A DNA stretch of 64,000 bases from Alphaproteobacteria bacterium. GTDB lineage: Bacteria > Pseudomonadota > Alphaproteobacteria > Sphingomonadales > Emcibacteraceae. Below, piece after piece: positions 19,329 through 27,554 of the stretch (position 1 is the stretch's first letter; each line of letters opens with the position of its first letter). Below the pieces are notes generated by a model. It did no database searches and was not told the DNA's origin. It worked only from the letters and a program-made list of their open reading frames with translations. A program made the translations under genes and the position numbers. The stretch covers positions 319,962 to 383,961 of the forward strand of contig NVTE01000001.1 in assembly GCA_002401455.1 (NCBI GenBank), read 5' to 3'.

Positions 19329-20198
19329 ATGACTGAGGACACCGTCTTTCAGGAAAAATATTATACCAGCCACAATGGGCTGAAACTTTATTACCGGGAC
19401 TATTGCAATGGCGGATCAGATAAAACACCGTTGCTGTGCCTGCACGGCCTGACCCGAAACGCCAAGGATTTTGACAGGTTCGCCCGCCATTTTGCGTCCG
19501 ACCGGCGGGTGATCAGCCTCGACATGCGCGGCCGGGGAAAATCCGCCTATGACCCCAATTACAAAAATTACCAGATCCCGGTTTATGGACAGGATGTGCT
19601 GAGCTGTCTCGCGCAGGAAGGCCTGGACCAGGTGATCGCGGTCGGCACCTCCATGGGCGGGTTGATTTCCATGGCCATCGGCGCGGCAAAGCCATGTATC
19701 TTTAAAGCCATCATCCTCAATGACATAGGTCCGGAAATTAACCCGGAAGGCCTGAAACGGATCGCCGGATTTGTCGGCAATGGTATCACCCTACCCAACT
19801 GGAATGTGGCAATTATGGGGATCAAGGCCCTGTGCAGCCCGCTGTTCCCCGACTATCAAGCCGACGACTGGGAGCTCTTCACCCGCAACACCTTCCGCGA
19901 GTTGGACGACGGCACCATCATCGCTGACTATGACCAGGCCATTGGCACTGCCATGAAAGAAGCGACCGCGACAGTTGTTCCCGTCGATTTGTGGAATTTA
20001 TTCAAGGATATTGGCCAAATTCCGGTGATGACCCTGCGCGGGGAAAATAGTGATATCCTGTCCCATGAAACTCTCGAGCGCATGGCCCAGGAGCACCCAC
20101 AGTTCACCCCGCTGACCGTCCCTGACCGGGCCCATACCCCAGACCTGAACGAAGACATCAGCCTCCGCGAAATCCGCCAATTCATCGATCAGGTTTAG
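19329..20198 (+). CDS. Alpha/beta hydrolase
   Basis: A 289-residue alpha/beta-fold hydrolase without signal peptide. The oxyanion segment LHGLTRN is near residue 38, the nucleophile elbow GTSMGG near 103 provides the catalytic serine, and DRAHTPDL near the C-terminus provides the histidine. The substrate is not deducible; the family includes esterases, ring-cleavage hydrolases and haloperoxidase-like enzymes. It is the last gene of a three-gene run starting with Sua5 and meets the SRAP gene tail to tail with nine bases between. Confidence 0.85.
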   Translation: MTEDTVFQEKYYTSHNGLKLYYRDYCNGGSDKTPLLCLHGLTRNAKDFDRFARHFASDRRVISLDMRGRGKSAYDPNYKNYQIPVYGQDVLSCLAQEGLDQVIAVGTSMGGLISMAIGAAKPCIFKAIILNDIGPEINPEGLKRIAGFVGNGITLPNWNVAIMGIKALCSPLFPDYQADDWELFTRNTFRELDDGTIIADYDQAIGTAMKEATATVVPVDLWNLFKDIGQIPVMTLRGENSDILSHETLERMAQEHPQFTPLTVPDRAHTPDLNEDISLREIRQFIDQV

Positions 20199-20207
20199 GT
20201 TCAGGTC

Positions 20208-20951
20208 CTAAAACAACGAAAACTGACTGCCCTTGGCTGGCCGGATGCACTCCGGGCCGTCATGGCGGGCGTTATTGACGAAGCCGCTGACCTGATGGAT
20301 GTTCAGCGCCGCATCGGTCCGGGTCGTCAGCCGGCGGAAGATATCCGGGTCCGGTGGGTCCGCAGGCCTGAGCCACAGATCATAGTCTTCCTGGTCCAGG
20401 ATCACCGGGTTGCGGTGATGGACTGGCTTCATGACCGGGATCGCGGGCTTGGTGACCAGGGACACGGTTTCCAGCCAATCCTCACCGTGGGGGCCCATCC
20501 AGATTTCCCAGATCGCGGCAAAGGCAAAGGCCCTGCCCTCGGGCAGACTGCAATAATGCGGCACTGGCGAGGCTCCGACTCTTTTCCATTCGTAGAACCC
20601 ATCCGCCGGCACCAGGCATTTCCGCCGCCGGAAAGAACTTCGGAACGACGGCTTGCCGGCAATGGTTTCGCTACGGGCATTGATCAGGGGGCGACCTTTG
20701 AGCATTTCCTTAGCCCAGGCCGGCACCAGTCCCCATTGCATCAGTGCCACCTCTTTGTCCGGCAGGGCCTGATCGGGCTGGATCACCTGATCCCGGTCCG
20801 AGCCTTGCAGCCGGATCACCGCCACCGGCTGCATCGGCGCGATATTAAACCGGCTCGGCACGGGTCCCGAGACTGGGCCTGGAACCAGTCCGGTCAACAG
20901 CCCGATAAATTCATCATAGGCCTCTGAGGTCAGAGAAAAACGTCCGCACAT
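20208..20951 (-). CDS. SOS response-associated peptidase (SRAP, YedK/HMCES family)
   Basis: Covalently traps abasic sites in single-stranded DNA through Cys2 to form a stable DNA-protein crosslink. The protein begins MCGRF, so Cys2 is exposed after Met removal. Other active-site residues are Asn in NARSETI, Glu in GFYEWK and His in the PVHHRNPVIL segment. The 247-residue length is standard. No LexA box is obvious in the short divergent gap to the NUDIX gene, though I could not test this formally. Confidence 0.93.
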   Translation of the reverse strand: MCGRFSLTSEAYDEFIGLLTGLVPGPVSGPVPSRFNIAPMQPVAVIRLQGSDRDQVIQPDQALPDKEVALMQWGLVPAWAKEMLKGRPLINARSETIAGKPSFRSSFRRRKCLVPADGFYEWKRVGASPVPHYCSLPEGRAFAFAAIWEIWMGPHGEDWLETVSLVTKPAIPVMKPVHHRNPVILDQEDYDLWLRPADPPDPDIFRRLTTRTDAALNIHQVSGFVNNARHDGPECIRPAKGSQFSLF

Positions 20952-21025
20952 ATATTGCTTGCCTTAAGTTCAAAGTTCCATATCATTCCCCAGAATTTTA
21001 GCCAGAATAATAAAGATTGTTATAA

Positions 21026-21463
21026 ATGAAAAGGGATTATCCAGAACGACCGATCGTGGCGGTCGGTGTTGTTGTCCTCAAGGACGATCAGGTGCTGCTG
21101 ATCCGGCGGTCAAAACCGCCAAGGCCAGACAGCTGGAGCATTCCGGGTGGCGCACAGGAACTGGGCGAAACCACCCGCCAGGCCGGGGCCCGCGAAGTGC
21201 TTGAAGAAACCGCAATCACCGTCGCCGACCTGCATTTCCTCGAGGTTATCGACCTTATTGAGCACGATGAGAAAGGCGCGGTCGAGCATCATTACACCCT
21301 GATCGACTATGCCGCCCGCTATCAATCCGGCACGCCGCAGGCCGGGGATGATGCCCATGACGCAAAATGGGTTCCCCTCGACCAGCTTTGCGAATATACT
21401 CTGTGGGAAGAGACAACAAAAATAATAACGCGCGCCGTGGAAAAGTTAAAAAATGCCCCATGA
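21026..21463 (+). CDS. NUDIX hydrolase
   Basis: A 145-residue NUDIX protein, likely an ADP-ribose, NADH or nucleotide pyrophosphatase. The NUDIX box is G-x5-E-x7-REVLEETAI around residues 39-61; the usual glycine of the EExGU ending is alanine here, a mild departure that retains the metal-binding glutamates. The stop overlaps the next small gene by 11 bases, implying coupled translation. Substrate is not determinable. Confidence 0.9.
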   Translation: MKRDYPERPIVAVGVVVLKDDQVLLIRRSKPPRPDSWSIPGGAQELGETTRQAGAREVLEETAITVADLHFLEVIDLIEHDEKGAVEHHYTLIDYAARYQSGTPQAGDDAHDAKWVPLDQLCEYTLWEETTKIITRAVEKLKNAP

Positions 21464-21605
21464 GACCCCCAACCTTGCCCGCCGGATCAGCCGGTCTGTC
21501 ACCGGACATCTTCGGGTCGCCGCCATTGCGGTGGTCTTTGGCATGACCGCTTACGGGCTGATCCATCTGCTGATCTGGATCGTGCGCGCTGTTGAAAATA
21601 TGTAA
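21453..21605 (+). CDS. Small single-pass membrane peptide overlapping the NUDIX gene
   Basis: A 50-residue frame starting at ATG 21453 within the last codons of the NUDIX gene and ending at TAA 21603-21605. Residues 1-21 are polar and basic (RRISRSVTGHLR), and residues 22-46 form one hydrophobic helix that includes AAIAVVFGM and LIHLLIWIV. Overlap with the upstream stop and placement ahead of two more envelope genes argue for expression. I do not recognise the family. Confidence 0.5.
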   Translation: MPHETPNLARRISRSVTGHLRVAAIAVVFGMTAYGLIHLLIWIVRAVENM

Positions 21606-21632
21606 TGAATTAACCTGTACGAGTAGAATAAA

Positions 21633-21836
21633 ATGAGAAAATTATTTGGCTATTTTCTGGGACTGATCGGCTTGTCGATCTATATCCTTATGATCGCCCG
21701 CCTTGGTAACGCCCTATTTCCCATGCATGTTGCCTTGGAGTTTACTTTTTATGCGGTCACCGGCATCGGATGGATATTCCCCTCCATGTGGTTTATCCGC
21801 TGGTGGTACCGGCCCAAAAACGATAACACGGAATAG
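21633..21836 (+). CDS. DUF2842 family small membrane protein
   Basis: A 67-residue protein with two membrane helices, ending in the WFIRWWYRP segment characteristic of alphaproteobacterial DUF2842 proteins. Function unknown. Only nine bases separate it from the EipA-like gene, and it continues the short run NUDIX - membrane peptide - DUF2842 - EipA-like, suggesting one envelope-related transcript. Confidence 0.8.
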   Translation: MRKLFGYFLGLIGLSIYILMIARLGNALFPMHVALEFTFYAVTGIGWIFPSMWFIRWWYRPKNDNTE

Positions 21837-21844
21837 AGAAAACT

Positions 21845-22480
21845 ATGAACCCCTTCTTCAGAAGCTTCAGCCTGATCACCGGCCTCGCCCAAACCATGAT
21901 TCTGGCCCTGGTCCTGACCGGCTGCTCGGGCAGCGGCACCGTCGCCCCCTCGGACACCACCCAGTACCGCCAGAATATGGACGAGACCAATTATGCCGCG
22001 ACCTATGACGAGAAAAGCATCATCAATGCGGCGTCAGACTTCCTCGGCGGCGGCTCAGAAGCGATCGCCAAGGTGATTGAAAAAGCCTTTCAAGATCTCG
22101 GCCGGCCCAATGGCTATATCATTGGCACCGAAATCAGTGGTGCTCTGATCGTCGGCGTCCGCTACGGCGATGGCACCCTCAGCCACAAGATTGAAGGCGA
22201 CAGCCGGGTCTACTGGAAAGGCCCGAGCGTCGGCTTTGACGTCGGGGCCAATGGCTCACGGGTATTTGCCCTGGTCTATAACCTGCATGATGTGGAAGAG
22301 CTTTATACCCGTTTTCCGGCGGTCGAGGGCAGCGCCTATTTCATCGGCGGTGTCGGCATGAATTACCAGCAACGGGAAGACATCATCATCGCCCCGATCC
22401 GGGTCGGTGTCGGCCTGCGCCTCGGTGTTAACCTGGGCTACATGCATCTGACCAAAAAACGCAGCTGGCTGCCTTTTTAA
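21845..22480 (+). CDS. EipA-like (DUF1134) envelope protein, predicted lipoprotein
   Basis: A 211-residue DUF1134 protein. In Brucella the DUF1134 protein EipA is a periplasmic beta-barrel-like protein required for envelope integrity. This copy has a signal sequence ending in a lipobox LTGC (Cys27), so it may be lipid-anchored rather than free in the periplasm. Conserved-looking Gly/aromatic repeats such as VGVRYGDG and GSAYFIGGVGMNY fill the C-terminal two thirds. It closes the small envelope cluster that starts with the NUDIX gene. Confidence 0.85.
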   Translation: MNPFFRSFSLITGLAQTMILALVLTGCSGSGTVAPSDTTQYRQNMDETNYAATYDEKSIINAASDFLGGGSEAIAKVIEKAFQDLGRPNGYIIGTEISGALIVGVRYGDGTLSHKIEGDSRVYWKGPSVGFDVGANGSRVFALVYNLHDVEELYTRFPAVEGSAYFIGGVGMNYQQREDIIIAPIRVGVGLRLGVNLGYMHLTKKRSWLPF

Positions 22481-22551
22481 CGGACGAGGTCTTTGACACG
22501 GCAAAGCTCTGGCAAAAGATATAGTGTTTGGATGGTTCAAAGAGATTTGAA

Positions 22552-22626
22552 TGGTGGGCGATACAAGATTTGAACTTGTGACCTCCTCGATGTCAACGAG
22601 GCGCTCTACCCCTGAGCTAATCGCCC
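22552..22626 (-). tRNA. tRNA-Val (GAC anticodon)
   Basis: The minus strand folds as a 75-base cloverleaf with encoded CCA. The acceptor pairs GGGCGAT with ATCGCCC, the D-stem is GCTC/GAGC, the anticodon stem CCTCG/CGAGG carries loop TTGACAT with anticodon GAC, and the T-arm is ACAAG-TTCAAAT-CTTGT. It reads GUC and GUU valine codons. A plausible promoter on the minus strand lies just upstream: TTGATT, 16 bases, TATAAC around 22640-22675. Confidence 0.97.
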
Positions 22627-22753
22627 TACATTGATAGTAGGTGAAAGGAGTTATAATCATTTTCCTTTCTTAATCAAGCCAAAAGGTCAGATTTTTGTTC
22701 ATAGCCTGTTCAGGCATTTTTTGATATCATCACCGACAGAAAAGAGGTGAAAT

Positions 22754-23362
22754 ATGAAACTATTCCCCCGCATGACTTGGCGGCTCTGTATCCTGCTGCT
22801 GCTCCTGCCTCTGACCCTGGCCCTGACCGGGTGCAGCACCAGTATAATCAGCGATGTAACCCGGTTCCATACTCTTGCCCCGCCGGCGGCAGAAACCATC
22901 GAAGTCGTTGCCCTCGACCCCACACTGCAAAATAGCCTTGAGTTTGGCCAATATGCCGAAATGGTGGGCCAGCAGCTGGGCCGGGTCGGCTACCGGCCCC
23001 CGGACGGTGTGCCCTCGCTCCTGATTGCCCGAATCGGCTATGGCCTTCAACCCTCAGAAGGCGGCAGGGATAGCGGCCCCCGGTCCTCGGTCGGCATTGG
23101 TGTCGGCAGCGGTGGCCGCCATTCCTCAGTCGGTGTTGGCATCTCCCTGCCACTGGGAAATGCTGAACCCCGTCAGAGCTATATCCGCCTGTTATCACTG
23201 GAAATCATCCGTCGTTCCGATGGAGTCCGGCTCTATGAAGGCCGGGTATCGAGCCGGGGCCCGGAAAGCCTGCCCCTGACCATGCCCTATCTGGTCAACG
23301 CCCTGTTTCAGGACTTTCCCGGAGAAAGCGGCAGTTCCTCCCGGGTCAAGGCTACGCCCTGA
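22754..23362 (+). CDS. DUF4136 family lipoprotein
   Basis: A 202-residue predicted lipoprotein with a Leu-rich signal sequence and the lipobox LTGC at Cys27. The mature part contains VTRFHTL, a pattern common to DUF4136 lipoproteins, a central Gly/Ser-rich segment (GVGSGGRHSSVGVGISLPLG) and the RSYIRLLSLEI-type strand. Function unknown; such proteins are usually outer-membrane or periplasmic. An AGAGGTGA ribosome site precedes the ATG. Confidence 0.8.
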   Translation: MKLFPRMTWRLCILLLLLPLTLALTGCSTSIISDVTRFHTLAPPAAETIEVVALDPTLQNSLEFGQYAEMVGQQLGRVGYRPPDGVPSLLIARIGYGLQPSEGGRDSGPRSSVGIGVGSGGRHSSVGVGISLPLGNAEPRQSYIRLLSLEIIRRSDGVRLYEGRVSSRGPESLPLTMPYLVNALFQDFPGESGSSSRVKATP

Positions 23363-23428
23363 CAGCCTGAAACGTCAGAACCGTCGGTTGTCCTGTTTTC
23401 TCCGGGGAAACTCTATTGATCCGGATGA

Positions 23429-23902
23429 TCAGAATACGGTGCGCGCCTCTTGGGGGAATTGGTAAAACATGCCAAACATCAAGATATCAACATCGGTGCC
23501 ATTGCTCGACAACGGCAGGCCGAGAGCATAATAGTCCAGGTAGGATTTTTTCGACCATCGCAGCTTGGCAAAATTGATATAGGGCCGTTTTTCTGCCACC
23601 AACCATTGATAATTTTCTTTTAAAAGGCCCTCAACAAGGGGCAATTCATCGAGATATTTTCCGGTGATATCCATCCCCATAGCCTTGACGGTTTCCGTGC
23701 CAATCAGGCGCATTTTATAACGACCACTATCCTTTTCCACATCAATCAGACTGATATGGGGCAACAGGCGAACAATATCAGCTGGATTCAGATCAGCCCG
23801 GGACGGCAGGGGCCGTTCACCCTTCATACTCAGCCAATAGCTATAGATATCCCTCAAAACACTATTGGGCAGATCATCTATACTGAAATGATCATTCAAC
23901 AC
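23429..23902 (-). CDS. PAS domain protein (PAS_5 family)
   Basis: A 157-residue protein consisting of one PAS-like sensory domain of the alphaproteobacterial PAS_5 type, recognised by RDIYSYWLSMKGERPLPSR near the N-terminus, then LLPHISLIDVE and YKMRLIGTETVKAMG. There is no attached kinase, cyclase or DNA-binding domain, so it may signal through a partner or only bind a ligand. It stands alone between convergent and co-directional genes. Confidence 0.82.
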   Translation of the reverse strand: MLNDHFSIDDLPNSVLRDIYSYWLSMKGERPLPSRADLNPADIVRLLPHISLIDVEKDSGRYKMRLIGTETVKAMGMDITGKYLDELPLVEGLLKENYQWLVAEKRPYINFAKLRWSKKSYLDYYALGLPLSSNGTDVDILMFGMFYQFPQEARTVF

Positions 23903-23972
23903 CTCTACTCCTACTAAGAAACATTAAGCATTACTATATTAAGAATAGGCCATGCGAGGCAGCCTGTCAAAA

Positions 23973-25562
23973 TCAAACCAGTTGTTCCTTGGTTTTCAGG
24001 AAGCGGATGTCGGGGTTGTCGTCTTTGGCTTTATCCAGCCGCCAGGCATTGCGGGCCAGGAAGACCGGCGAACCGCTGTGGTCCACGGCCATATTGGCCT
24101 TGTTGGTGTCGATGAAGGCTTTAAGCTTGAACTTGTCCTCACATTCGACCCAGACCGCGGTATGGAGCGAGGTCGCCTCAAAGCGGCAAGGCACGTCATA
24201 TTCGGTGCGGATACGGTCGGCCATGACCTCAAACTGCAACATGCCGACAACACCGACAAACCATTCGGAGCCGATGGTCGGCTTGAACACCCGGGCGGCG
24301 CCCTCTTCGGCCAATTGCTGCAGGGCCCGGCCCAGATGCTTGGCTTTCATGGGGTCTTCCGGACGCACGGTCTGGATATATTCCGGGGCAAAATTCGGGA
24401 TGCCGGTGAAGCGCAGTTCCTCGCCCTCGGACAGGCTGTCGCCAATGCGCAGGTTGCCGTGGTTGGGGATGCCAAAGATATCACCGGGCCAGGCGACCTC
24501 GGCCAGCTCCCGGTCCTGGGCCAGGAACATCACCGGGTTATGCAGGTTGACCATCTTGCCGTCGCGCACCTGTTTCAATTTCATGCCGCGCTTGAACTTG
24601 CCAGACACCATGCGGAAGAAGGCGATCCGGTCCCGATGTTTCGGGTCCATATTGGCCTGAATTTTAAAGATAAAGCCGGAGACTTTTTCTTCATGGGGGT
24701 CAACCGCCCGGGTCGTGGTCTGGAACGTGCCGGGGATCGGCGAGCGGGTGGCGATGCCTTCGAGCAATTCGCGCACACCAAAGTTATTGACCGCACTGCC
24801 GAAATAAACCGGGGTCATGGTGCCATCCAGATAGGCCTGCTGGTCAAATTCCGGGCACAGCTCCCGGACCATGGCCACGTCTTCGCGCAGCTGGGCCAGC
24901 TGATCCGCCTCCAGCAGTTGGTCCAGTTTCGGATCATCAATGCCTTGACAGACTATGCCCTCATCGGGGCGATCGTTCTTGGTTTTCTCAATCAGGATCA
25001 GCCGGTCATTGATCAGGTCGTAACAGCCTTTGAAGTCCCGGCCCATGCCGATCGGCCAGGTGGCCGGGGTCACATCCAGCGCCAATTCCTGCTCGATGAG
25101 ATCCAGAAGCTCGAACGGGTCCAGGGCTTCCCGGTCCATTTTGTTAATGAATGTGGTCACCGGCATATCGCGCAGACGGCAAACCTCGAACAATTTCCGG
25201 GTCTGGCCTTCGATGCCTTTGGCCCCGTCGAGCACCATGATCGCGCTGTCGACCGCGGTCAGCACCCGGTAGGTATCTTCGGAGAAATCCTCATGGCCCG
25301 GGGTATCGAGCAGGTTAAACATGCGGCCGTCATATTCAAAGGTCATGACGGAGGCGGTCACGGAAATGCCGCGCTCCTGCTCAACCTTCATCCAGTCAGA
25401 CCGGGAGCGCCGGCGGGCCCCACGGGCCTTGACCTCACCGGCCATCTGAATGGCACCACCGAACAGGAGCAGTTTCTCGGTCAGGGTGGTTTTCCCGGCA
25501 TCGGGATGGGCAATGATGGCAAATGTCCGCCGTCTATCGACTTCGGTCTGTAAAATGCTCAT
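23973..25562 (-). CDS. prfC: Peptide chain release factor 3
   Basis: GTPase that removes RF1/RF2 from the ribosome after termination. The 529-residue protein has the G1 loop AHPDAGKTTLTEKLL near residue 18, the switch/G3 segment DTPGHEDFSEDTYR near 87 and NKMDRE near 141. The EF-G-like domains 2 and 3 follow, and the insertion typical of RF3 distinguishes it from EF-G. The gene stands alone, with the AT-rich patch and REP-like pair upstream of its start. Confidence 0.96.
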   Translation of the reverse strand: MSILQTEVDRRRTFAIIAHPDAGKTTLTEKLLLFGGAIQMAGEVKARGARRRSRSDWMKVEQERGISVTASVMTFEYDGRMFNLLDTPGHEDFSEDTYRVLTAVDSAIMVLDGAKGIEGQTRKLFEVCRLRDMPVTTFINKMDREALDPFELLDLIEQELALDVTPATWPIGMGRDFKGCYDLINDRLILIEKTKNDRPDEGIVCQGIDDPKLDQLLEADQLAQLREDVAMVRELCPEFDQQAYLDGTMTPVYFGSAVNNFGVRELLEGIATRSPIPGTFQTTTRAVDPHEEKVSGFIFKIQANMDPKHRDRIAFFRMVSGKFKRGMKLKQVRDGKMVNLHNPVMFLAQDRELAEVAWPGDIFGIPNHGNLRIGDSLSEGEELRFTGIPNFAPEYIQTVRPEDPMKAKHLGRALQQLAEEGAARVFKPTIGSEWFVGVVGMLQFEVMADRIRTEYDVPCRFEATSLHTAVWVECEDKFKLKAFIDTNKANMAVDHSGSPVFLARNAWRLDKAKDDNPDIRFLKTKEQLV

Positions 25563-25905
25563 GGAAATATCCGCAGTTTCAATTGATCTCTGTTGTGGCG
25601 GAATTTACGAACTCGCACCCCAGATGTACAGGGGAATCTTTCCCCCCCGTAAAATGCTCGGCACAAAAGCCGGGGGAAATCGGCCCTCTGTCGTCATTCT
25701 CCCGCAGGTGGGACTCCAGACTCTTCAAAATTTCATCGCTATGTTCAGCACTTGCCAACGCCCCTCAGGCCGCCCCTGGATTCCCGACCAAGCCGGGAAT
25801 GACGACAGTGTGTGTGGGGGGGGCTTTATCAAAACATACCTGCAAATCGCGCCACAGCTTAGCAAAACATATCTAATGCGGTAACTGACGGGGTTATTCC
25901 ATTGA
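25563..25905. other. 343-base non-coding stretch upstream of prfC
   Basis: I see no supportable gene here. The segment contains homopolymer runs (seven C near 25640, nine G near 25815), short G/C-rich hairpins, the REP-like inverted pair described separately, and presumably the prfC promoter close to 25563. The character of the sequence differs from the dense coding DNA around it. Confidence 0.6.
25691..25805. repeat. REP-like inverted pair
   Basis: The arm at 25691-25719 (TCGTCATTC, then CCCGC, ending ACTCCAG) recurs in reverse orientation at 25776-25805 (CTGGATTCCCG, ending GGGAATGACGA). Each arm holds its own short hairpin. This resembles the widespread extragenic palindromes of the type GTCATTCCCG...CGGGAAT found between proteobacterial genes. 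I noticed no second copy in the window. Confidence 0.55.
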
Positions 25906-26187
25906 TCAATCATTCACCCTATTCCCCCATGGTTCAAAAATGTCTATAGCCAACATTGCTACGATTGCGAGAGTCCAAAAGAACGTAATTATAATGGTTA
26001 CACCTTTTTGAATTACCATATCAGAATCTAAGTCTTTCATTTTACATAGCAAATAGGCCCGCCATACTAGAATAAAATATAGAGCTAACCAACCTCCGTG
26101 CCAAAGATACCCCGGCCAATCATTAAATAAAAAAACCACTAAAAATAATCCGATCAAGTGGGAAAGATACTCATTTTCTTTTAGCAA
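25906..26187 (-). CDS. Orphan small membrane protein, AT-rich gene
   Basis: A 93-residue protein with at least two hydrophobic segments (about 9-45 in one or two passes, and 66-84), Trp-rich in NDWPGYLWHGGWLALYF, ending in a polar tail. I do not recognise it. It starts with TTG, but GGAGAG lies six bases upstream, supporting translation. The gene is clearly more AT-rich than prfC and the amidohydrolase genes on either side and lies beside the REP-like pair, which suggests later acquisition. Confidence 0.5.
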   Translation of the reverse strand: MLKENEYLSHLIGLFLVVFLFNDWPGYLWHGGWLALYFILVWRAYLLCKMKDLDSDMVIQKGVTIIITFFWTLAIVAMLAIDIFEPWGNRVND

Positions 26188-26232
26188 CTTACTCTCCAGA
26201 CAATTACGAATTACGGTGACAGTAACCGACTT

Positions 26233-26264
26233 AAAAAAAGGGCCCTGAATACTCAGAGCCCTTT
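26233..26264 (-). terminator. Rho-independent terminator of the amidohydrolase operon
   Basis: AAAGGGC (26237-26243) pairs with GCCCTTT (26258-26264); CTGA/TCAG continues the stem across one mismatch, with loop ATAC. Read on the minus strand a T-run follows. It lies eight bases past the stop at 26271. Confidence 0.85.
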
Positions 26265-26270
26265 TGTTTC

Positions 26271-27554
26271 CTAGTGATAAGCGTAGGGTTTTTTGTTCAG
26301 ATCGAGATATCTGTCCCGCAGCATCGTGCGCCGGGAAACCAGTGGGTGATTAACCCCCCTGACGATGACATGGCTGACATTGGAGGTCACCTCCAGCGGG
26401 TCGCCGTCCCACAGGACGATATTGGCAATCTTGCCCTTTTCCAGGGACCCGAAAGAATTATCAATGCCGAAAATCCGCGCCGGGCTCAGGGTGATTGCTT
26501 CCAGCGCACGGCTCCAGTCCAGACCATGGGCCACAGCAAGCCCGGCCATCTGGTTGACCATGAAGGCATTATGGTTTGCCGCCATGCCGCCGGGCGATAT
26601 GGCGAACTCGACGCCTGCTTCCTCCAGCAAGGCCGCATTACGGAAGGTGGCCGCGACCTGGCCAAAACTGCCGGGAAGATTGGCCTGAGGATTGATGATC
26701 ACTGGCACTTTTGCCGCCACAAGTTCGGCCGCGACGCGCCAGGCTTCGACCGCCCCGCTGATGATCAAGTCAAGGTCATAGTCCTTTTTCAAGGCGATCG
26801 CCTGGCGGATATCATCTTCACTGTCGACCAGGACCACCAGTTTCTGCTTGCCTTTCAGCACCGGCACCAGGGCGGCCATATTATAGGTCGTCAGCAGAAA
26901 GTCTCCCGGCCCCTTGCCCTGCTGAATGGCAGAGCGGTTGCGGTCATAATATTTCACCTGATCGAAAATCAGCCGCATCTTGGCCCAGGCAATATTGCGG
27001 TTGCCGGCCTTCGACGGGTTGGCAATCATCGGCCCCTTGCCGTAAATCATATCCGCCGTGCCGGTCAGGGAAATGACAGCGCCCGAGCCTGAAAAAATAC
27101 CGTCCGATCCTGAGGGCTGGGTGATGGCATGGGTCAGGCCCTGGCGCCGATTGTCTGGAATTACGATCGAATTGCTTTTCAGTCCCCGGCGCACATCAAA
27201 GGCCGCGGTGAACGGAGATTTTTTGGCACTATGCTCGTTGGAATCCTCGGTCAGGGATATTTCTGACAACCCTAAGCGGCTGCCGCTGTGCATGGAGCCC
27301 GGCACGACAATTCTGCCGCGGGCATCAATGACCTCAGCCCCCGCTGGAATGCGGATGTTCTGACCAATGGCCCGGATTTTACCGTCTTCAATCAAGATCG
27401 TTGCATTGGTCAAGGTGCCTTTTTTACCTAAGGTGTGAACGGTGCCGCCGGTGATAGCCAGCGTTTCGGCCAACGCCGTCGTGGTCCCCATGGAAAAGAC
27501 AACAGAGGCCCCAACCAGGGTGGTGGTGATAAGGTTCATGAGTGATTTTCTCAT
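26271..27554 (-). CDS. Amidohydrolase-fold protein lacking metal ligands (probable pseudoenzyme)
   Basis: A 427-residue exported protein (signal peptide about 1-29, ending TTALA) of the amidohydrolase superfamily. Aligned by eye to its neighbour encoded at 27551-28975, each metal-ligand position is lost. DVHSHLG is SMHSGSRLG here, IHNH is LVDS, FHHAVE is ISGAVE, and HSDDP is SPGGM. The fold markers are kept, such as the C-terminal GSLEKGKIANIVLWDGDPLE strand pair. I infer a non-catalytic partner of the active neighbour. Its GTG/ATG start region overlaps the neighbour's stop by four bases, so the pair is made together. Confidence 0.85.
   Translation of the reverse strand: MRKSLMNLITTTLVGASVVFSMGTTTALAETLAITGGTVHTLGKKGTLTNATILIEDGKIRAIGQNIRIPAGAEVIDARGRIVVPGSMHSGSRLGLSEISLTEDSNEHSAKKSPFTAAFDVRRGLKSNSIVIPDNRRQGLTHAITQPSGSDGIFSGSGAVISLTGTADMIYGKGPMIANPSKAGNRNIAWAKMRLIFDQVKYYDRNRSAIQQGKGPGDFLLTTYNMAALVPVLKGKQKLVVLVDSEDDIRQAIALKKDYDLDLIISGAVEAWRVAAELVAAKVPVIINPQANLPGSFGQVAATFRNAALLEEAGVEFAISPGGMAANHNAFMVNQMAGLAVAHGLDWSRALEAITLSPARIFGIDNSFGSLEKGKIANIVLWDGDPLEVTSNVSHVIVRGVNHPLVSRRTMLRDRYLDLNKKPYAYH

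Noticed and set aside
22704-22722. GCCTGTTCAGGC followed by six T, possible terminator
   Set aside because: The stem is only four pairs and it lies about 220 bases past the nearest plus-strand stop, in the likely tRNA promoter zone.
23952-25553. 533-codon open frame on the plus strand across prfC
   Set aside because: It is wholly antisense to a clear RF3 gene with all GTPase motifs, and its protein has no family features; an antisense shadow from codon bias.
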